The notes beneath the pieces are model-generated. The model was given only the letters and a program-made list of their open reading frames with translations, made no database searches and was not told the DNA's origin. A DNA stretch of 64,000 nucleotides from Pontixanthobacter rizhaonensis (GTDB lineage Bacteria > Pseudomonadota > Alphaproteobacteria > Sphingomonadales > Sphingomonadaceae), in contig NZ_JABCRE010000003.1 of the NCBI RefSeq assembly GCF_012972675.1, positions 186,001 to 250,000 of the forward strand, read 5' to 3'. Position 1 is the stretch's first letter, and each line of letters opens with the position of its first letter. Both the position numbers and the translations under genes were made by a program. Below are positions 1-9,144 of this stretch, one piece after another.

Positions 1-1827
1 ACAGCGTGGGATGTCGGATCGGACGGCAGGTTGGGCATTATCGCCACGACATCTATCAGTAACAAATGGCGCAACCGGTCGATCATCAGCCAATCCGCGG
101 TCGATGCTGACCTCAATCTGGATAGCGACTTCCGCGATTTCGTGACGGACAACCGGATTTTGGTCAACGGCTTGGTCGGATTTGGTCTGGAGCTTGGCCA
201 GCATAAATTCCGCTGGACCAACCTTTATATTCGCGACAGCCTGAAACAGTCACGCCTCTCCATCGGTACAGATTTCCAAGATGAAGATAGCGAGTTTAGC
301 CAAGACACATCTTGGTTTGAACGCGAATTGATCAACACCCAGTTTGTGGGCGAGATGGAATTTGCCGATCTGGATGTCGATATCCGCGCTGGCTACGCCC
401 AAACCCAGCGAGAGGCGCCTTACGAATATAATTTCACCTATGTGCGCACCAATAACGCCAATGATCCCTTGGGTGATACATTTATCAATGTTCTCGATCG
501 CCAGACTGGCAGCGCGTCAGTGGCTTTCTCCCAGCTGAAGGAAGATTTGTATTTCGCCGGGATCGATCTCAGCTACCCCGTGGCTGACTGGCTCCGCCTG
601 ACCGCAGGTTACGCCTATACAGATACGGACCGGTTCTCTTCCCGGCGCGAATTTTTGTTCGATGCCAATACGGGTTTTGACGATGCGGTCGGCGCGCTGC
701 GGCCCGATCTGCTGCTCGGCGATGCGGTTATTGATTTTTATAATATCGGACTGATCGAAACGACCCAGTCAGACCCGGCATTCAGCGCCGCTTTGGAAGT
801 GCAGGCCGGATATCTGAAAACAACCCTTACCCCGACGCTGGGCCTGACACTCGATATCGGTGTCCGCTATGAAGATGCAACCCAAGCGGTCAATCCGGTT
901 GAGGTGTTTGCCACTCCGACAAATTCCGGCAGCTCGACCTTGCTTGCCAATGACTATTTCTTGCCGTCAGCAACGGTGACATGGGAAGTTACCGATACAT
1001 TCCAGATCCGGGCCAATGCATCGAGAACGATTGCCCGTCCGCAGTTTCGCGAACTGATTTTCCAAACCTATTTCAACCCGGAAACCAACCGCCAGTTTAA
1101 TGGCAACCCGTTCTTGGTCGATAGCGAGCTGACCAATGCAGAAATCCGCGCCGAGTATTACTTTGGCCGCGGCAACCGCGTATCACTGGCGGGCTTCTAC
1201 AAAGATATCAAAAACCCGATTGAGGTATTTTCCAGCTTTTCTGACAACACGCAGATCAGCGGCTTTGCCAACGCCCCCAGTGCCACATTGTACGGGGCGG
1301 AATTTGACATTCAATATGGCTATGACCTGATCGATTGGGGCGGCTGGTTTGAAAGCAAACAAGCCATCTTTGTTGCCAATTACACCTACACCCAATCCGA
1401 ACTGCAAGTGTCATCCAGCGATATTGCAAGGGTGTTCCCCTTCGCAGACCAACCCGCAACAAACTTCTTCCGCGATGGTGTGCCGCTGACAGGGCAATCC
1501 GATCATCTGATCAACCTGCAATTGGGTATTGAAGATCTGGACAGGCTCCAACAGTTCACTCTGCTGCTGAACTACGCCAGCGAACGGGTAACCAGCCGCG
1601 GGACAGCGCAGCTTCCGGACATTGTCGAGGATCCCGGCCTGACCGTGGATTTCGTGGTCCGTCAGGAGGTCGATCTATTGAAGCGGCCCTTCGAATTGAA
1701 ATTCGAGGCACGAAACATTTTCGGGCGCGACAATTTTGAATTTCAAAGCAACGGCACCAACCGGATCGAAATCAACACATATGAGGTTGGACAAAGCTTC
1801 AGCTTCTCTGTCTCGACCGAATTCTAA
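1..1827 (+). CDS. TonB-dependent receptor, C-terminal beta-barrel (5' end outside window)
   Basis: The reading frame is open from the first base, so the N-terminal plug domain and signal peptide lie outside the window; about 608 codons are visible. The visible part alternates polar and aromatic residues as in an outer-membrane barrel and contains the stretch SRTIARPQFREL, typical of the large TonB-dependent receptors of Caulobacter and sphingomonads. The protein ends in a phenylalanine (SFSVSTEF), the usual C-terminal signature for barrel insertion by BAM. Such receptors import siderophores, vitamins, sugars or oligomeric substrates using TonB energy. The substrate cannot be read from this half, and no transport partner follows on the same strand. 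Confidence 0.9.
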   Translation, partial: TAWDVGSDGRLGIIATTSISNKWRNRSIISQSAVDADLNLDSDFRDFVTDNRILVNGLVGFGLELGQHKFRWTNLYIRDSLKQSRLSIGTDFQDEDSEFSQDTSWFERELINTQFVGEMEFADLDVDIRAGYAQTQREAPYEYNFTYVRTNNANDPLGDTFINVLDRQTGSASVAFSQLKEDLYFAGIDLSYPVADWLRLTAGYAYTDTDRFSSRREFLFDANTGFDDAVGALRPDLLLGDAVIDFYNIGLIETTQSDPAFSAALEVQAGYLKTTLTPTLGLTLDIGVRYEDATQAVNPVEVFATPTNSGSSTLLANDYFLPSATVTWEVTDTFQIRANASRTIARPQFRELIFQTYFNPETNRQFNGNPFLVDSELTNAEIRAEYYFGRGNRVSLAGFYKDIKNPIEVFSSFSDNTQISGFANAPSATLYGAEFDIQYGYDLIDWGGWFESKQAIFVANYTYTQSELQVSSSDIARVFPFADQPATNFFRDGVPLTGQSDHLINLQLGIEDLDRLQQFTLLLNYASERVTSRGTAQLPDIVEDPGLTVDFVVRQEVDLLKRPFELKFEARNIFGRDNFEFQSNGTNRIEINTYEVGQSFSFSVSTEF

Positions 1828-1882
1828 CACGCCAAGACTACCCGGCGTTCCCCTGCATCCGATGCGAGAAGGACGTCATATC

Positions 1883-2554
1883 TCAAGGCGCGTCGAAAAC
1901 ATATCCCAGGGAACGGACGGTCCGCAGTGGATTGCCCGCCCCTGCTACCTTCAGGGCGGATCGCAAACGGCCAATCCACACATCGACAGTACGCTCATCC
2001 ATGGGGGGTTCTTGTTTGCCAAGTCCCGTGATCAAGTCTTCGCGTGACAAGACCTGGTTGGGGTTTTCCGCAAAGAACCGCAAAAGCCGGAACTCATTGG
2101 GCCTCAGGTCGATCAAGGCATCGCCCCATGTCGCACGCAGCGCGGCCATATCGATTTGCAACGGGCCCAGTTGGATTCGATCGGCAGAATATTTTTGATG
2201 CTTGGATTGCAAGGCCAGCACTCGGTCCAGAACAATGGTCCGGTCGAGCGTACCCACGACATAATCATCAGCGCCAGCCTTCAACGCCCGGCGCCGGTCT
2301 TCGGCATCATCATTTTCCAGCACCATCGTAATGTGGGCGTCTGCCGTGCGCGGATCAGCGCGCAAACGGCGGCACATCTCAAGCCCGGCCAAGTCATCCA
2401 TGACCCAGTCAACAAACGCCCAAACGGGGCCTTCTACCAGCCGTTTCGGGCCGGATGACCAGAGGCGTGCAAATTCAAAACGCGCATTTCCATGCTCGAA
2501 ATCCTCCAGCGTTTCGCCCAATTTGCCAGTTAAAAAGATATTGACCACTTCCAC
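1883..2554 (-). CDS. OmpR/PhoB-type response regulator with degenerate receiver
   Basis: The C-terminal half (about residues 125-220) is a winged-helix Trans_reg_C domain (LRPNEFRLLRFFAENPNQVLSRE ... RTVDVWIGRLR ... VRSLGYVFD), so this should bind DNA. The N-terminal half has a receiver fold: an aspartate at the phosphorylation position (about D49, in VDWVMDDLAGLEM) and a GADDYV motif. However, the acidic pair after strand 1 is TG, the conserved Thr/Ser and Ala are replaced, and the lysine of the usual KP motif is G. It may therefore act without normal phosphotransfer. The frame extends upstream to a TTG at 2602, but a GTG at 2554 has AAGGGG nine bases before it and matches the normal domain start. 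It follows the DUF2339 gene on the same strand; no histidine kinase is adjacent. Confidence 0.8.
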   Translation of the reverse strand: MEVVNIFLTGKLGETLEDFEHGNARFEFARLWSSGPKRLVEGPVWAFVDWVMDDLAGLEMCRRLRADPRTADAHITMVLENDDAEDRRRALKAGADDYVVGTLDRTIVLDRVLALQSKHQKYSADRIQLGPLQIDMAALRATWGDALIDLRPNEFRLLRFFAENPNQVLSREDLITGLGKQEPPMDERTVDVWIGRLRSALKVAGAGNPLRTVRSLGYVFDAP

Positions 2555-2643
2555 CGCGGCAGTCCCCTTATTCGGGCCCTTGTTCACCCAGGGGCCGAGC
2601 AAGGGACTGCCGCCATGATGTGACGCTGCTATGACAAATGGGG

Positions 2644-5643
2644 TCAGTTGCCCGCGGGAACCGAACTATTGTCCGGCGGGTCCGCCGCCTTTGGGCCAGC
2701 CAATTGGCGGGTGTAGAACCAGCCAATCCCGATCAGGCTGAAGCCCAAGGCCATAAAGGATGCAATCCGCGCGAGCCCTTCCAAGCCAGCCGTGTCGAAT
2801 ACGAACACTTTGAGCACCGCAATCAACAGCAACACCAATGACCCGATCCGCCAGCTGCGGGTTTGTGATCGCGCACCCCACAGCAAGAAGCCTATCGCCA
2901 GAATGATACCCAGCAGTGACCGCAGCAAATCCTCTGTCTGCCCCATCGGATCGACCGACATCAGGCTGCCAGTGAATGCGTGCCTAAGTTCCGACAATGC
3001 GAGGAATGCGATCAGCAGCATCAGCACCGCGTCAAACATCCAGAGCCGCGTAAAGCCGTTCATCGGCACGGTCCGGCGCAGCAGCCATGCTGCCGCCAGC
3101 GCCAATCCGTAAGCTGGCAGCAGCATATTGGCGATTGGCAGAGCGCCCACTTCTTGCGGCGCCCATAGCGGATTGTGCAGTCCCCATGTGAAATAGAGGA
3201 AGTGCAACAGACACGTACCGCACATCGCGATACTCACGGGCTTCGCCCATGACCGATCAGACAGATACTGCCCGATCAGCGCAGCACCGCCCACCAGCGA
3301 TGCTTGCCATACAGTCCGTTCGGCCAGCCCCAGCGAGATGAATGCCGCCCCGTTTTCGAGGGCAAACAGCTGCTTGTACATCAGGTGCACACCCACCGCA
3401 GCGACAGCACCCGATCCAATAATCAGCGCGGTCCGTGTGCTTCTGAGCCTCTCGGGGGCACGCCACAGCAGTGTTCCGACCGCGACCAAGAGAGGCGCGA
3501 ATTGCAGGGCAATCATCCTCCACCCGATATCATTTGCAACCAGCATCGCTTCGCCGAACAGGCTTTCCAAGGCTGCGACCGACCATATGAGGATCGGTTC
3601 GGCAGCCCATGAAAGCGCAAGGGCCATCAATGTCATCCGGGCTGCCGTGCGGTTGGTCTCTTTATAAGCCAGAACCACGGCGGCTAGAGCCACCACCCAA
3701 GCGAGCCACATGCCCGGAATAAATTGCGCAGCCATGCCGTACAGAACCAGTGCCGCGAATATTTCGGCTATGGTCATCCATAAACGGTTGCCGCCCCGCA
3801 CTGTCAGCGCGACAAACATCGCGCCAACCGCGCCCCAGCGGATACACGCTTGCACCAGCTGTTCCTGATCACCGCTGCCAAACAGTAATTCAGCTTCAGC
3901 CCAAGCGGTCAGTGTGCCAAGCAGGGCAATTACCGCGGATGCAGCACCGGCCCAGATAACCCAGTGCAGACCGTAATCGGCCACCCGCTTCCACGCCAAG
4001 ATAATAACGGCAATGGTAACGGCTGAGATCACGATGGGCGCGGCCCAAATCGGCGTCGCGATCAAACCGGCTGACACGGTACCAATCGCCGCCGCTGCGA
4101 CATTGGCGATACTGGCAATAGGTAGCTTCCCAGCATCAGCTGGCCACAGCATCCACGCCGCCAAAGCTGGCAGCAGCGCGATGCCAAAGCAGACCGCCGC
4201 AAGGATCATATCGCTGCCAAGCCATGCAAAGTGCAAATAGGTTACTGTCGTGAGGCCGAGAGCGAATCCTGCAACTTGGAACCCGTCAAACTTGCGGTGC
4301 GCATCGCGCCAGATATTCGCCAGAGGCACCCCCGCGAAAATCGCCGCTAACCCCAAGCCGACAACGGTGAATGTCCCGGCTGGTACATCGGGCCAAAAAC
4401 CCAGCAGCACCACAGCCAATCCTGCAGCAAAGGCTGTCGCCTCCCTCAATTTCGGTTCTGTCCATGCGAAGAACGACAATGCAGCAGCCAGCAAGCCGTA
4501 GAGCCCCCAAGCCAGCAAACTAAAGCCGGCTTGCTGGACCATAAATGCCAGTTGCAGCGCCGCCAGTGCCGCAGCGCCGATACGGATGACAGGCGATGCA
4601 CCGCGGCCTTCGGTAAACGCTGGAAGCACCGCGCCGATGACCACGATATAGCCGCCAATCGCCAGCAGATCGGATATTCCGGTCAAGCCAGTGAACAGCA
4701 TCAATACGCCCCAACCGAGCCCGCCCGCCAACGCGGCCAGCGCCAGCCAGCTGCGCCCTTGGCGATTACCGGCATATGTCAGCCCGCCCGTCACCAGCGC
4801 CAGATATAATGCGAGCATGGGCACATTGGGTTCTTGGCTGTCGACCAGCATCGGGGCCGCAAAACCACCCACCAAGCCAAGCACCGCGCAGGGCAAGCCA
4901 AACCGGAAGGATAGCAAGATCGCAGCACCGGTAACGCCGGCAAGGCCAAGAAATGCGACAGCGCTACCAATCAAGCCGTAATGGCTGCCTGCCAGATAGA
5001 AGCTGGCATAGAGCGTTGCCAGTCCTGCCCCCGCCAAGGCCTGCCGGACACGCGGGTCAGAAATGCGGTGCTCCTGGCGAAAGGCCAGCTCCGCACCGCC
5101 CAATAGAAGCACACCGAAAACAAAGCTCAAGGCGACGCGCACTTGCGGGCCCAGCAAGCCTTGCTCGATCGAATAGCGAACCAGAAAGAAACCCGCGACC
5201 GCGAGCGCAATGCCGCCAGCCCAGATCGGCAAAAGGCGGCCAAAAATATCCTCAAAATCAATCCGGATTTTAGGGAGCTTTGGCATTGAGAATGCGGAAT
5301 CCGGATTGATTGCCGCAATGCCTTGCGCCAAATCTTCTTGTGGCTTGGGAGCGGTTTGAGGGACCGCTTCACCGGCATCAGACTCGGCCTCGCCGACATC
5401 AGACACAGAGCGGGTTGCCGGAAGCGCGGCTTCGGCCCTCTGCTGGTGGGCCGCCACTACTGGCGGCTGCTGCGTATTGGCCGGCGTCGCGGCCTGGGGG
5501 TCTTCCACGCGGTCGCCCGAAAGCTGCAAGCGCAAACCAGCAAGAATGCGTTCAAATTCACGCAGGCGAGCCTCCAGCGCCTCAGTGCGGCGCCACAGGA
5601 TGAATAATCCTGCGCCCAATATGACCAGCAAAAGCGTTTCCAT
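2644..5643 (-). CDS. DUF2339 giant polytopic membrane protein
   Basis: About 999 residues. A single N-terminal membrane segment (residues 1-18) is followed by a charged, probably coiled-coil stretch (about 20-50: RRTEALEARLREFERIL), a Pro/Ala/Glu-rich linker, and then a long run of some two dozen hydrophobic helices to the C-terminus. This layout is that of the DUF2339 family, predicted inner-membrane proteins of unknown function. The chosen ATG at 5643 has GGAGA seven bases upstream; a GTG two codons earlier would sit on top of the ribosome site. The promoter region carries two palindromes probably bound by the divergent TetR protein. The response regulator follows about 90 bases downstream. 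Function is unknown. Confidence 0.85.
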   Translation of the reverse strand: METLLLVILGAGLFILWRRTEALEARLREFERILAGLRLQLSGDRVEDPQAATPANTQQPPVVAAHQQRAEAALPATRSVSDVGEAESDAGEAVPQTAPKPQEDLAQGIAAINPDSAFSMPKLPKIRIDFEDIFGRLLPIWAGGIALAVAGFFLVRYSIEQGLLGPQVRVALSFVFGVLLLGGAELAFRQEHRISDPRVRQALAGAGLATLYASFYLAGSHYGLIGSAVAFLGLAGVTGAAILLSFRFGLPCAVLGLVGGFAAPMLVDSQEPNVPMLALYLALVTGGLTYAGNRQGRSWLALAALAGGLGWGVLMLFTGLTGISDLLAIGGYIVVIGAVLPAFTEGRGASPVIRIGAAALAALQLAFMVQQAGFSLLAWGLYGLLAAALSFFAWTEPKLREATAFAAGLAVVLLGFWPDVPAGTFTVVGLGLAAIFAGVPLANIWRDAHRKFDGFQVAGFALGLTTVTYLHFAWLGSDMILAAVCFGIALLPALAAWMLWPADAGKLPIASIANVAAAAIGTVSAGLIATPIWAAPIVISAVTIAVIILAWKRVADYGLHWVIWAGAASAVIALLGTLTAWAEAELLFGSGDQEQLVQACIRWGAVGAMFVALTVRGGNRLWMTIAEIFAALVLYGMAAQFIPGMWLAWVVALAAVVLAYKETNRTAARMTLMALALSWAAEPILIWSVAALESLFGEAMLVANDIGWRMIALQFAPLLVAVGTLLWRAPERLRSTRTALIIGSGAVAAVGVHLMYKQLFALENGAAFISLGLAERTVWQASLVGGAALIGQYLSDRSWAKPVSIAMCGTCLLHFLYFTWGLHNPLWAPQEVGALPIANMLLPAYGLALAAAWLLRRTVPMNGFTRLWMFDAVLMLLIAFLALSELRHAFTGSLMSVDPMGQTEDLLRSLLGIILAIGFLLWGARSQTRSWRIGSLVLLLIAVLKVFVFDTAGLEGLARIASFMALGFSLIGIGWFYTRQLAGPKAADPPDNSSVPAGN

Positions 5644-5685
5644 GCCCACGTCTCCACATTTTCTCCAATCCGCCTAACCTAAAAA

Positions 5686-5721
5686 TGAACACTGTTCAAT
5701 ATAAAAATTAGACACTGTTCA
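5686..5721. promoter_or_regulatory. Two operator-like palindromes between DUF2339 gene and tetR
   Basis: A perfect 6+1+6 palindrome, TGAACA-C-TGTTCA, lies at 5686-5698. A second copy with two mismatches (TAGACA-C-TGTTCA) lies at 5709-5721. Their centres are 23 bases apart, about two helical turns, in the 100-base space between divergent genes, one of which encodes a TetR protein. This is the usual arrangement for an autoregulating TetR repressor. Assignment to this repressor is inference. Confidence 0.7.
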
Positions 5722-5743
5722 TTTTATCGGCCATGAGGACGCC

Positions 5744-6343
5744 ATGGGAAGACGTTCAGATCATACACCGCAGCAATTGCGCGACTTGCTAATCGATCAC
5801 GGACACAAGCTGATGGCGGAAGTGGGCTATGCGCGATTTTCCGGGCGGGAAGTTGCCAAACGCGCAGGCTATTCTGTTGGCACCATCTATAATGTCTTTG
5901 GCTCGCTCGATGGCCTGTTATCCGCAATCAACACGCGCACTTTCGGGCTATGGGCCCAACACTTGCAAGGCGCGTTGGCAACGGCTGGTCACGACCGGAT
6001 AGCCAGCCTCGTCAGGGGATATTTCAGTTTTGCGCTGGAAAATCCCAATGTTTGGTCCGCCATTTACGATCACCGCCTGCCAGACGGACAATCATTATCA
6101 CCGGCAGATTTGGAAGGGCGCGCGTTGCTTACGTCAATCGTCGAACAAGAAGTTCGCAAAGCTCTGCCCGACACCGTTGATCTTGATCTCGCTCGCTACT
6201 CCCGCTCGCTTATTGCGTCGGTGCATGGCCATTGCAGCTATGTGGTCAGCGGCAGTTTCGCTCTGCTTGATGAAACCGATCCGGTGGGTAGTGCACTTGA
6301 TCGTGTCCGGGAATCCCTATCCGTTCATCAAAACGCGCAGTGA
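5744..6343 (+). CDS. TetR/AcrR family transcriptional repressor
   Basis: 199 residues, the usual TetR length. The N-terminal helix-turn-helix occupies about residues 10-57 (GREVAKRAGYSVGTIYNVFGSLDGLL), and the rest is an all-helical ligand-binding domain resembling the WHG/TetR_C_13 type. The ATG is preceded by GAGGA. It is divergent from the DUF2339 gene and shares with it a region holding two TGAACA palindromes, so it probably represses itself and that gene. The inducer is unknown. The C-terminus converges on the flavin reductase gene with three bases between the stop codons. Confidence 0.9.
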   Translation: MGRRSDHTPQQLRDLLIDHGHKLMAEVGYARFSGREVAKRAGYSVGTIYNVFGSLDGLLSAINTRTFGLWAQHLQGALATAGHDRIASLVRGYFSFALENPNVWSAIYDHRLPDGQSLSPADLEGRALLTSIVEQEVRKALPDTVDLDLARYSRSLIASVHGHCSYVVSGSFALLDETDPVGSALDRVRESLSVHQNAQ

Positions 6344-6346
6344 TAA

Positions 6347-6883
6347 TCAGTCTAGCGCGCCAAACCGCGCAAACCCGCCTTCCATCCAGCCAAGTGGATC
6401 GCTTTCCCCGCTTGTATCGCTGTCTTTCACCCGCACATCATACACATCACCAATAAACAGCTCGTGCGTTCCATGAACCAGAGTGTTTTCCACCCGGCAA
6501 AAGATATTGGCCATCGCAGACGGCAGGAACGGGATCGTGTCCGCATAGTCCCACTGCGCCATGGTGAAGCGCTGTTCACGCTGTGACGGGTCGGAAAAAG
6601 GACGCACCAAGCCTGTTTGATCCGTCCCCAGCAAATTGATGCAGAACCGGCCTTGCCCCTCAATGGCGGCATGACAACGCGCCTGTTGATTGACCGCCAC
6701 CAGCATGGATGCAGGCTGCATCGAAACCGGCACCACAGCCGATGCAACCATGCCCGCAGCTTCGCCCGCCTCTAGATCATGCGTGGATACGATCGACACC
6801 GGCCCCGGCAAACGGCGCATTGCAGACCGCAACAGGTCTGCCAAATCGGTCGCCATTGGCTGCGAGGGATCGGTATTCGACAT
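6347..6883 (-). CDS. Flavin reductase family protein (FMN-binding split barrel)
   Basis: 178 residues matching the flavin-reductase-like domain: MRRLPGPVSIVST near residue 23, a central GMVASAVVPVSMQPASMLVAV strand pair, and a CINLLGTDQ segment, all standard for HpaC/DszD-like NAD(P)H:flavin oxidoreductases. Such enzymes supply reduced FMN or FAD to a partner monooxygenase or act as small flavoproteins. No oxygenase partner is adjacent. The gene is divergent from the RibB-type gene, a flavin precursor enzyme, which may be functional or accidental. The 169-base region between them contains two palindromes. Confidence 0.85.
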   Translation of the reverse strand: MSNTDPSQPMATDLADLLRSAMRRLPGPVSIVSTHDLEAGEAAGMVASAVVPVSMQPASMLVAVNQQARCHAAIEGQGRFCINLLGTDQTGLVRPFSDPSQREQRFTMAQWDYADTIPFLPSAMANIFCRVENTLVHGTHELFIGDVYDVRVKDSDTSGESDPLGWMEGGFARFGALD

Positions 6884-6922
6884 TCAAATATCTCTTTCGT
6901 AGACAACACAGGTCAAAATTAT

Positions 6923-7032
6923 CACACCAGTGTGGTTAAACTCGACAACAAACGCCCTATTCAGTCGAAAACTCTATCAAATCCGCCGCCTACTCACATT
7001 GTAATGTGAATTTGAACTTGCTTCATCACATT
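6923..7032. promoter_or_regulatory. Palindromes in the flavin reductase/ribB divergent promoter
   Basis: CACAC-CA-GTGTG lies at 6923-6934 and TCACATT-GT-AATGTGA at 6994-7009, followed by a lone TCACATT half-site at 7026-7032. The cores share the CACA/TGTG dyad. They lie between a flavin reductase gene and a RibB protein that has its own helix-turn-helix, so they could be operators. No FMN riboswitch consensus was recognised here. Function is inferred from position only. Confidence 0.45.
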
Positions 7033-7052
7033 GGCCTGCTATTTAGATTCGC

Positions 7053-8333
7053 ATGACAGAACATACAACCCAGACAGTCCAGCAAAAGATCCGAGCAATT
7101 GTTGATTCCGGAAAAATGTCACGGGCTGGAATCGCCCGCGCTGCAGGCTTGCACGCCAATTCGCTGCGGGACTGCACTGAAGAAAGCTGGAACCCAACGG
7201 CCGACACTCTGGGTAAACTGGAAGTATTCCTTAAAGCCAATGATGACCGGCCGGTGCTGGCGACTATTGAAGAGATCATCGACGAGGCGCGCAATGGCCG
7301 GATGTTCGTTCTGGTGGATGATGAAGATCGCGAGAACGAAGGCGATTTGGTTATTCCGGCACAGATGGCGACGCCCGCCGCAATCAACTTTATGGCAACA
7401 TACGGCAAAGGGCTGATCTGCTTGTCGCTCGACCGGAAACGGGTGGAGCATCTCGGGCTTGAGCCGATGACCCGCAACAATCAGGAGTCGATGCAGACAG
7501 CCTTCACCGTTTCCATCGAGGCGCGCGAAGGTGTGACCACGGGTATTTCCGCAGCAGACCGTGCGCGCACTGTATCTGTCGCGATTGATGCAGGAAAAGG
7601 CCCTGCCGACATCGTCGCACCGGGTCATGTGTTCCCGCTTGTTGCGCGCGATGGCGGGGTTCTCGTGCGTGCCGGCCATACCGAAGCCGCGGTCGATATC
7701 TCGCGCCTTGCCGGCCTCAACCCATCGGGCGTGATTTGCGAGATCATGAATGATGACGGGACAATGGCCCGGTTTGACGATCTGATTGCATTTGCCCGGC
7801 ATCACAATCTGAAAATGGGCACAATCCGTGATCTGATTGCGTACCGGATGCGCAATGATGATCTCGTCGAACAAGTGAGCGAAAGCCAACTGGTTTCTGA
7901 TTATGGCGGCGAATGGCGCGCCATGACCTATCAAAGTAAAGTATCTGGGGCGACGCATGTTGTCCTGCAGAAGGGGCATGTCGATCCTGACCAGCCCACT
8001 CTGGTTAGGATGCATGCAATCTCTATTTTCGATGATGTTCTGGGCCAATCCGGCCCTAAGAAGCGCCAACTCCAAAGATCAATGGCCGCCATCGGCGAAA
8101 AAGGGGCAGGTCTGATCGTTTTGATCATGCCCGACCGTGCGGAGAAGCTACAGGCTGAAATCGGCCGCCACGCGCTAGGCGAAGGTCAGCTCCGCGACTA
8201 CGGCACCGGGGCGCAAATTCTGGTCGACCGCGGGGTGCGCGAGATGATCTTGCTGTCCGATAGTGAACGCACGGTTGTTGGGCTAGAAGGTTACGGACTA
8301 AGCGTTGTGGGACGCGAACCTATTCCTAACTAG
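7053..8333 (+). CDS. ribB: HTH-RibB-RibX fusion (3,4-dihydroxy-2-butanone 4-phosphate synthase)
   Basis: Three parts in 426 residues. Residues 8-65 form an XRE-like helix-turn-helix ([19 protein letters not shown]). Residues 68-275 are the RibB domain, with the acidic metal/substrate loop [11 protein letters not shown] at about 89-99 and the [16 protein letters not shown] segment at about 206, so it should convert ribulose 5-phosphate to DHBP for riboflavin synthesis. Residues 285-425 have the fold of GTP cyclohydrolase II ([32 protein letters not shown]) but lack the zinc cysteines ([11 protein letters not shown] in place of the HSECLTGD...RCDCG segment), as in alphaproteobacterial RibBX proteins. 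The N-terminal HTH could bind DNA or be a structural extension. No other rib gene is adjacent. Confidence 0.88.
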   Translation: MTEHTTQTVQQKIRAIVDSGKMSRAGIARAAGLHANSLRDCTEESWNPTADTLGKLEVFLKANDDRPVLATIEEIIDEARNGRMFVLVDDEDRENEGDLVIPAQMATPAAINFMATYGKGLICLSLDRKRVEHLGLEPMTRNNQESMQTAFTVSIEAREGVTTGISAADRARTVSVAIDAGKGPADIVAPGHVFPLVARDGGVLVRAGHTEAAVDISRLAGLNPSGVICEIMNDDGTMARFDDLIAFARHHNLKMGTIRDLIAYRMRNDDLVEQVSESQLVSDYGGEWRAMTYQSKVSGATHVVLQKGHVDPDQPTLVRMHAISIFDDVLGQSGPKKRQLQRSMAAIGEKGAGLIVLIMPDRAEKLQAEIGRHALGEGQLRDYGTGAQILVDRGVREMILLSDSERTVVGLEGYGLSVVGREPIPN

Positions 8334-8342
8334 CTGGAACGA

Positions 8343-9134
8343 TTATCCAGCAAGAGCCTCACGCAGAGTCAGCTCACCGCCCCATTCCTTGTTGGTGTTA
8401 GTGAGGTGGAGCGCCCAGTGCGCTTCGGCCCCGTCCACATCGCCTGCTTCGATCAGTTCAACCAGTCGCTTGATCGACTTCACACCCTTGGCGCGGTCGC
8501 GCTTGCGTGCTTCGTCTCCGATCGCCGCAGTCACGTAGCGCTTTTGATATTGCGCGGTCACATCCTCCAGAACGCGGGTTAGGAAGTGCAAGGTAGCATT
8601 TCCGCCAACCTCCATCAGGATCGAGTGAAACTGCGCACCGGCAAGCATATATTCCCGCTCGCGGTCACTGTCATAATAGTCTGACAAACGCTCGGCCGCT
8701 TCGCTCAGCCGGTCAATTGCCGCCTTGCTCGGTTTGGCTGCCAGTTTGCGCACAATATGCGGCTCCAGCGCGAGGCGCGCTTCATAAATATCAGCCACCT
8801 TGACCCCGCTGGCCTGTAGATAATAGCTCGCATAGCGCGACACGCTTTCCACCTTGGGCAAGCTGACCCGCGCACCCGAACGGGAACCGCGCTTCACATC
8901 AATCAGGCGCTCTGTTTCCAGAATACGAAATGCTTCGCGCAAGCTCGGTCGCGAAATACCGAACTGCTCCATCAATTGCGCTTCCGCTGGCAAAGTATCC
9001 CCTTCGGATAACTCGCCTTGGATAATCCGGCGGCGGATAGAATTGGCGACCAGTTCGGCAGTTTTAGGCACGCGGAGAGAGCCGCCATTGCTGACGGTCT
9101 CTGCGCTTTCAATGTCTGGGATGGTCACACTCAT
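8343..9134 (-). CDS. GntR-family regulator, FadR subfamily
   Basis: 263 residues. The winged helix-turn-helix (about 24-92) shows ELVANSIRRRIIQGELSEGDTLPAEAQLMEQFGISRPSLREAFRILE, and the C-terminal all-helical FCD ligand domain covers about 108-235. FCD regulators usually sense acyl-CoAs or organic acids. The start lies ten bases after the stop of the acyl-CoA dehydrogenase gene on the same strand, so the two are probably co-transcribed and autoregulated. A motif shared between the promoter of that gene and the thiolase/hydratase promoter is a possible binding site. Confidence 0.9.
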   Translation of the reverse strand: MSVTIPDIESAETVSNGGSLRVPKTAELVANSIRRRIIQGELSEGDTLPAEAQLMEQFGISRPSLREAFRILETERLIDVKRGSRSGARVSLPKVESVSRYASYYLQASGVKVADIYEARLALEPHIVRKLAAKPSKAAIDRLSEAAERLSDYYDSDREREYMLAGAQFHSILMEVGGNATLHFLTRVLEDVTAQYQKRYVTAAIGDEARKRDRAKGVKSIKRLVELIEAGDVDGAEAHWALHLTNTNKEWGGELTLREALAG

Positions 9135-9144
9135 CGCGGATGCA

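Noticed and set aside
6884-7052. FMN riboswitch before ribB
   Set aside because: I could not find the conserved helices and AGGAU-type core of the RFN element in this 169-base region.
7119-8075. 318-residue minus-strand frame opposite ribB
   Set aside because: A shadow of ribB; no motif, and the RibB frame is clearly real.
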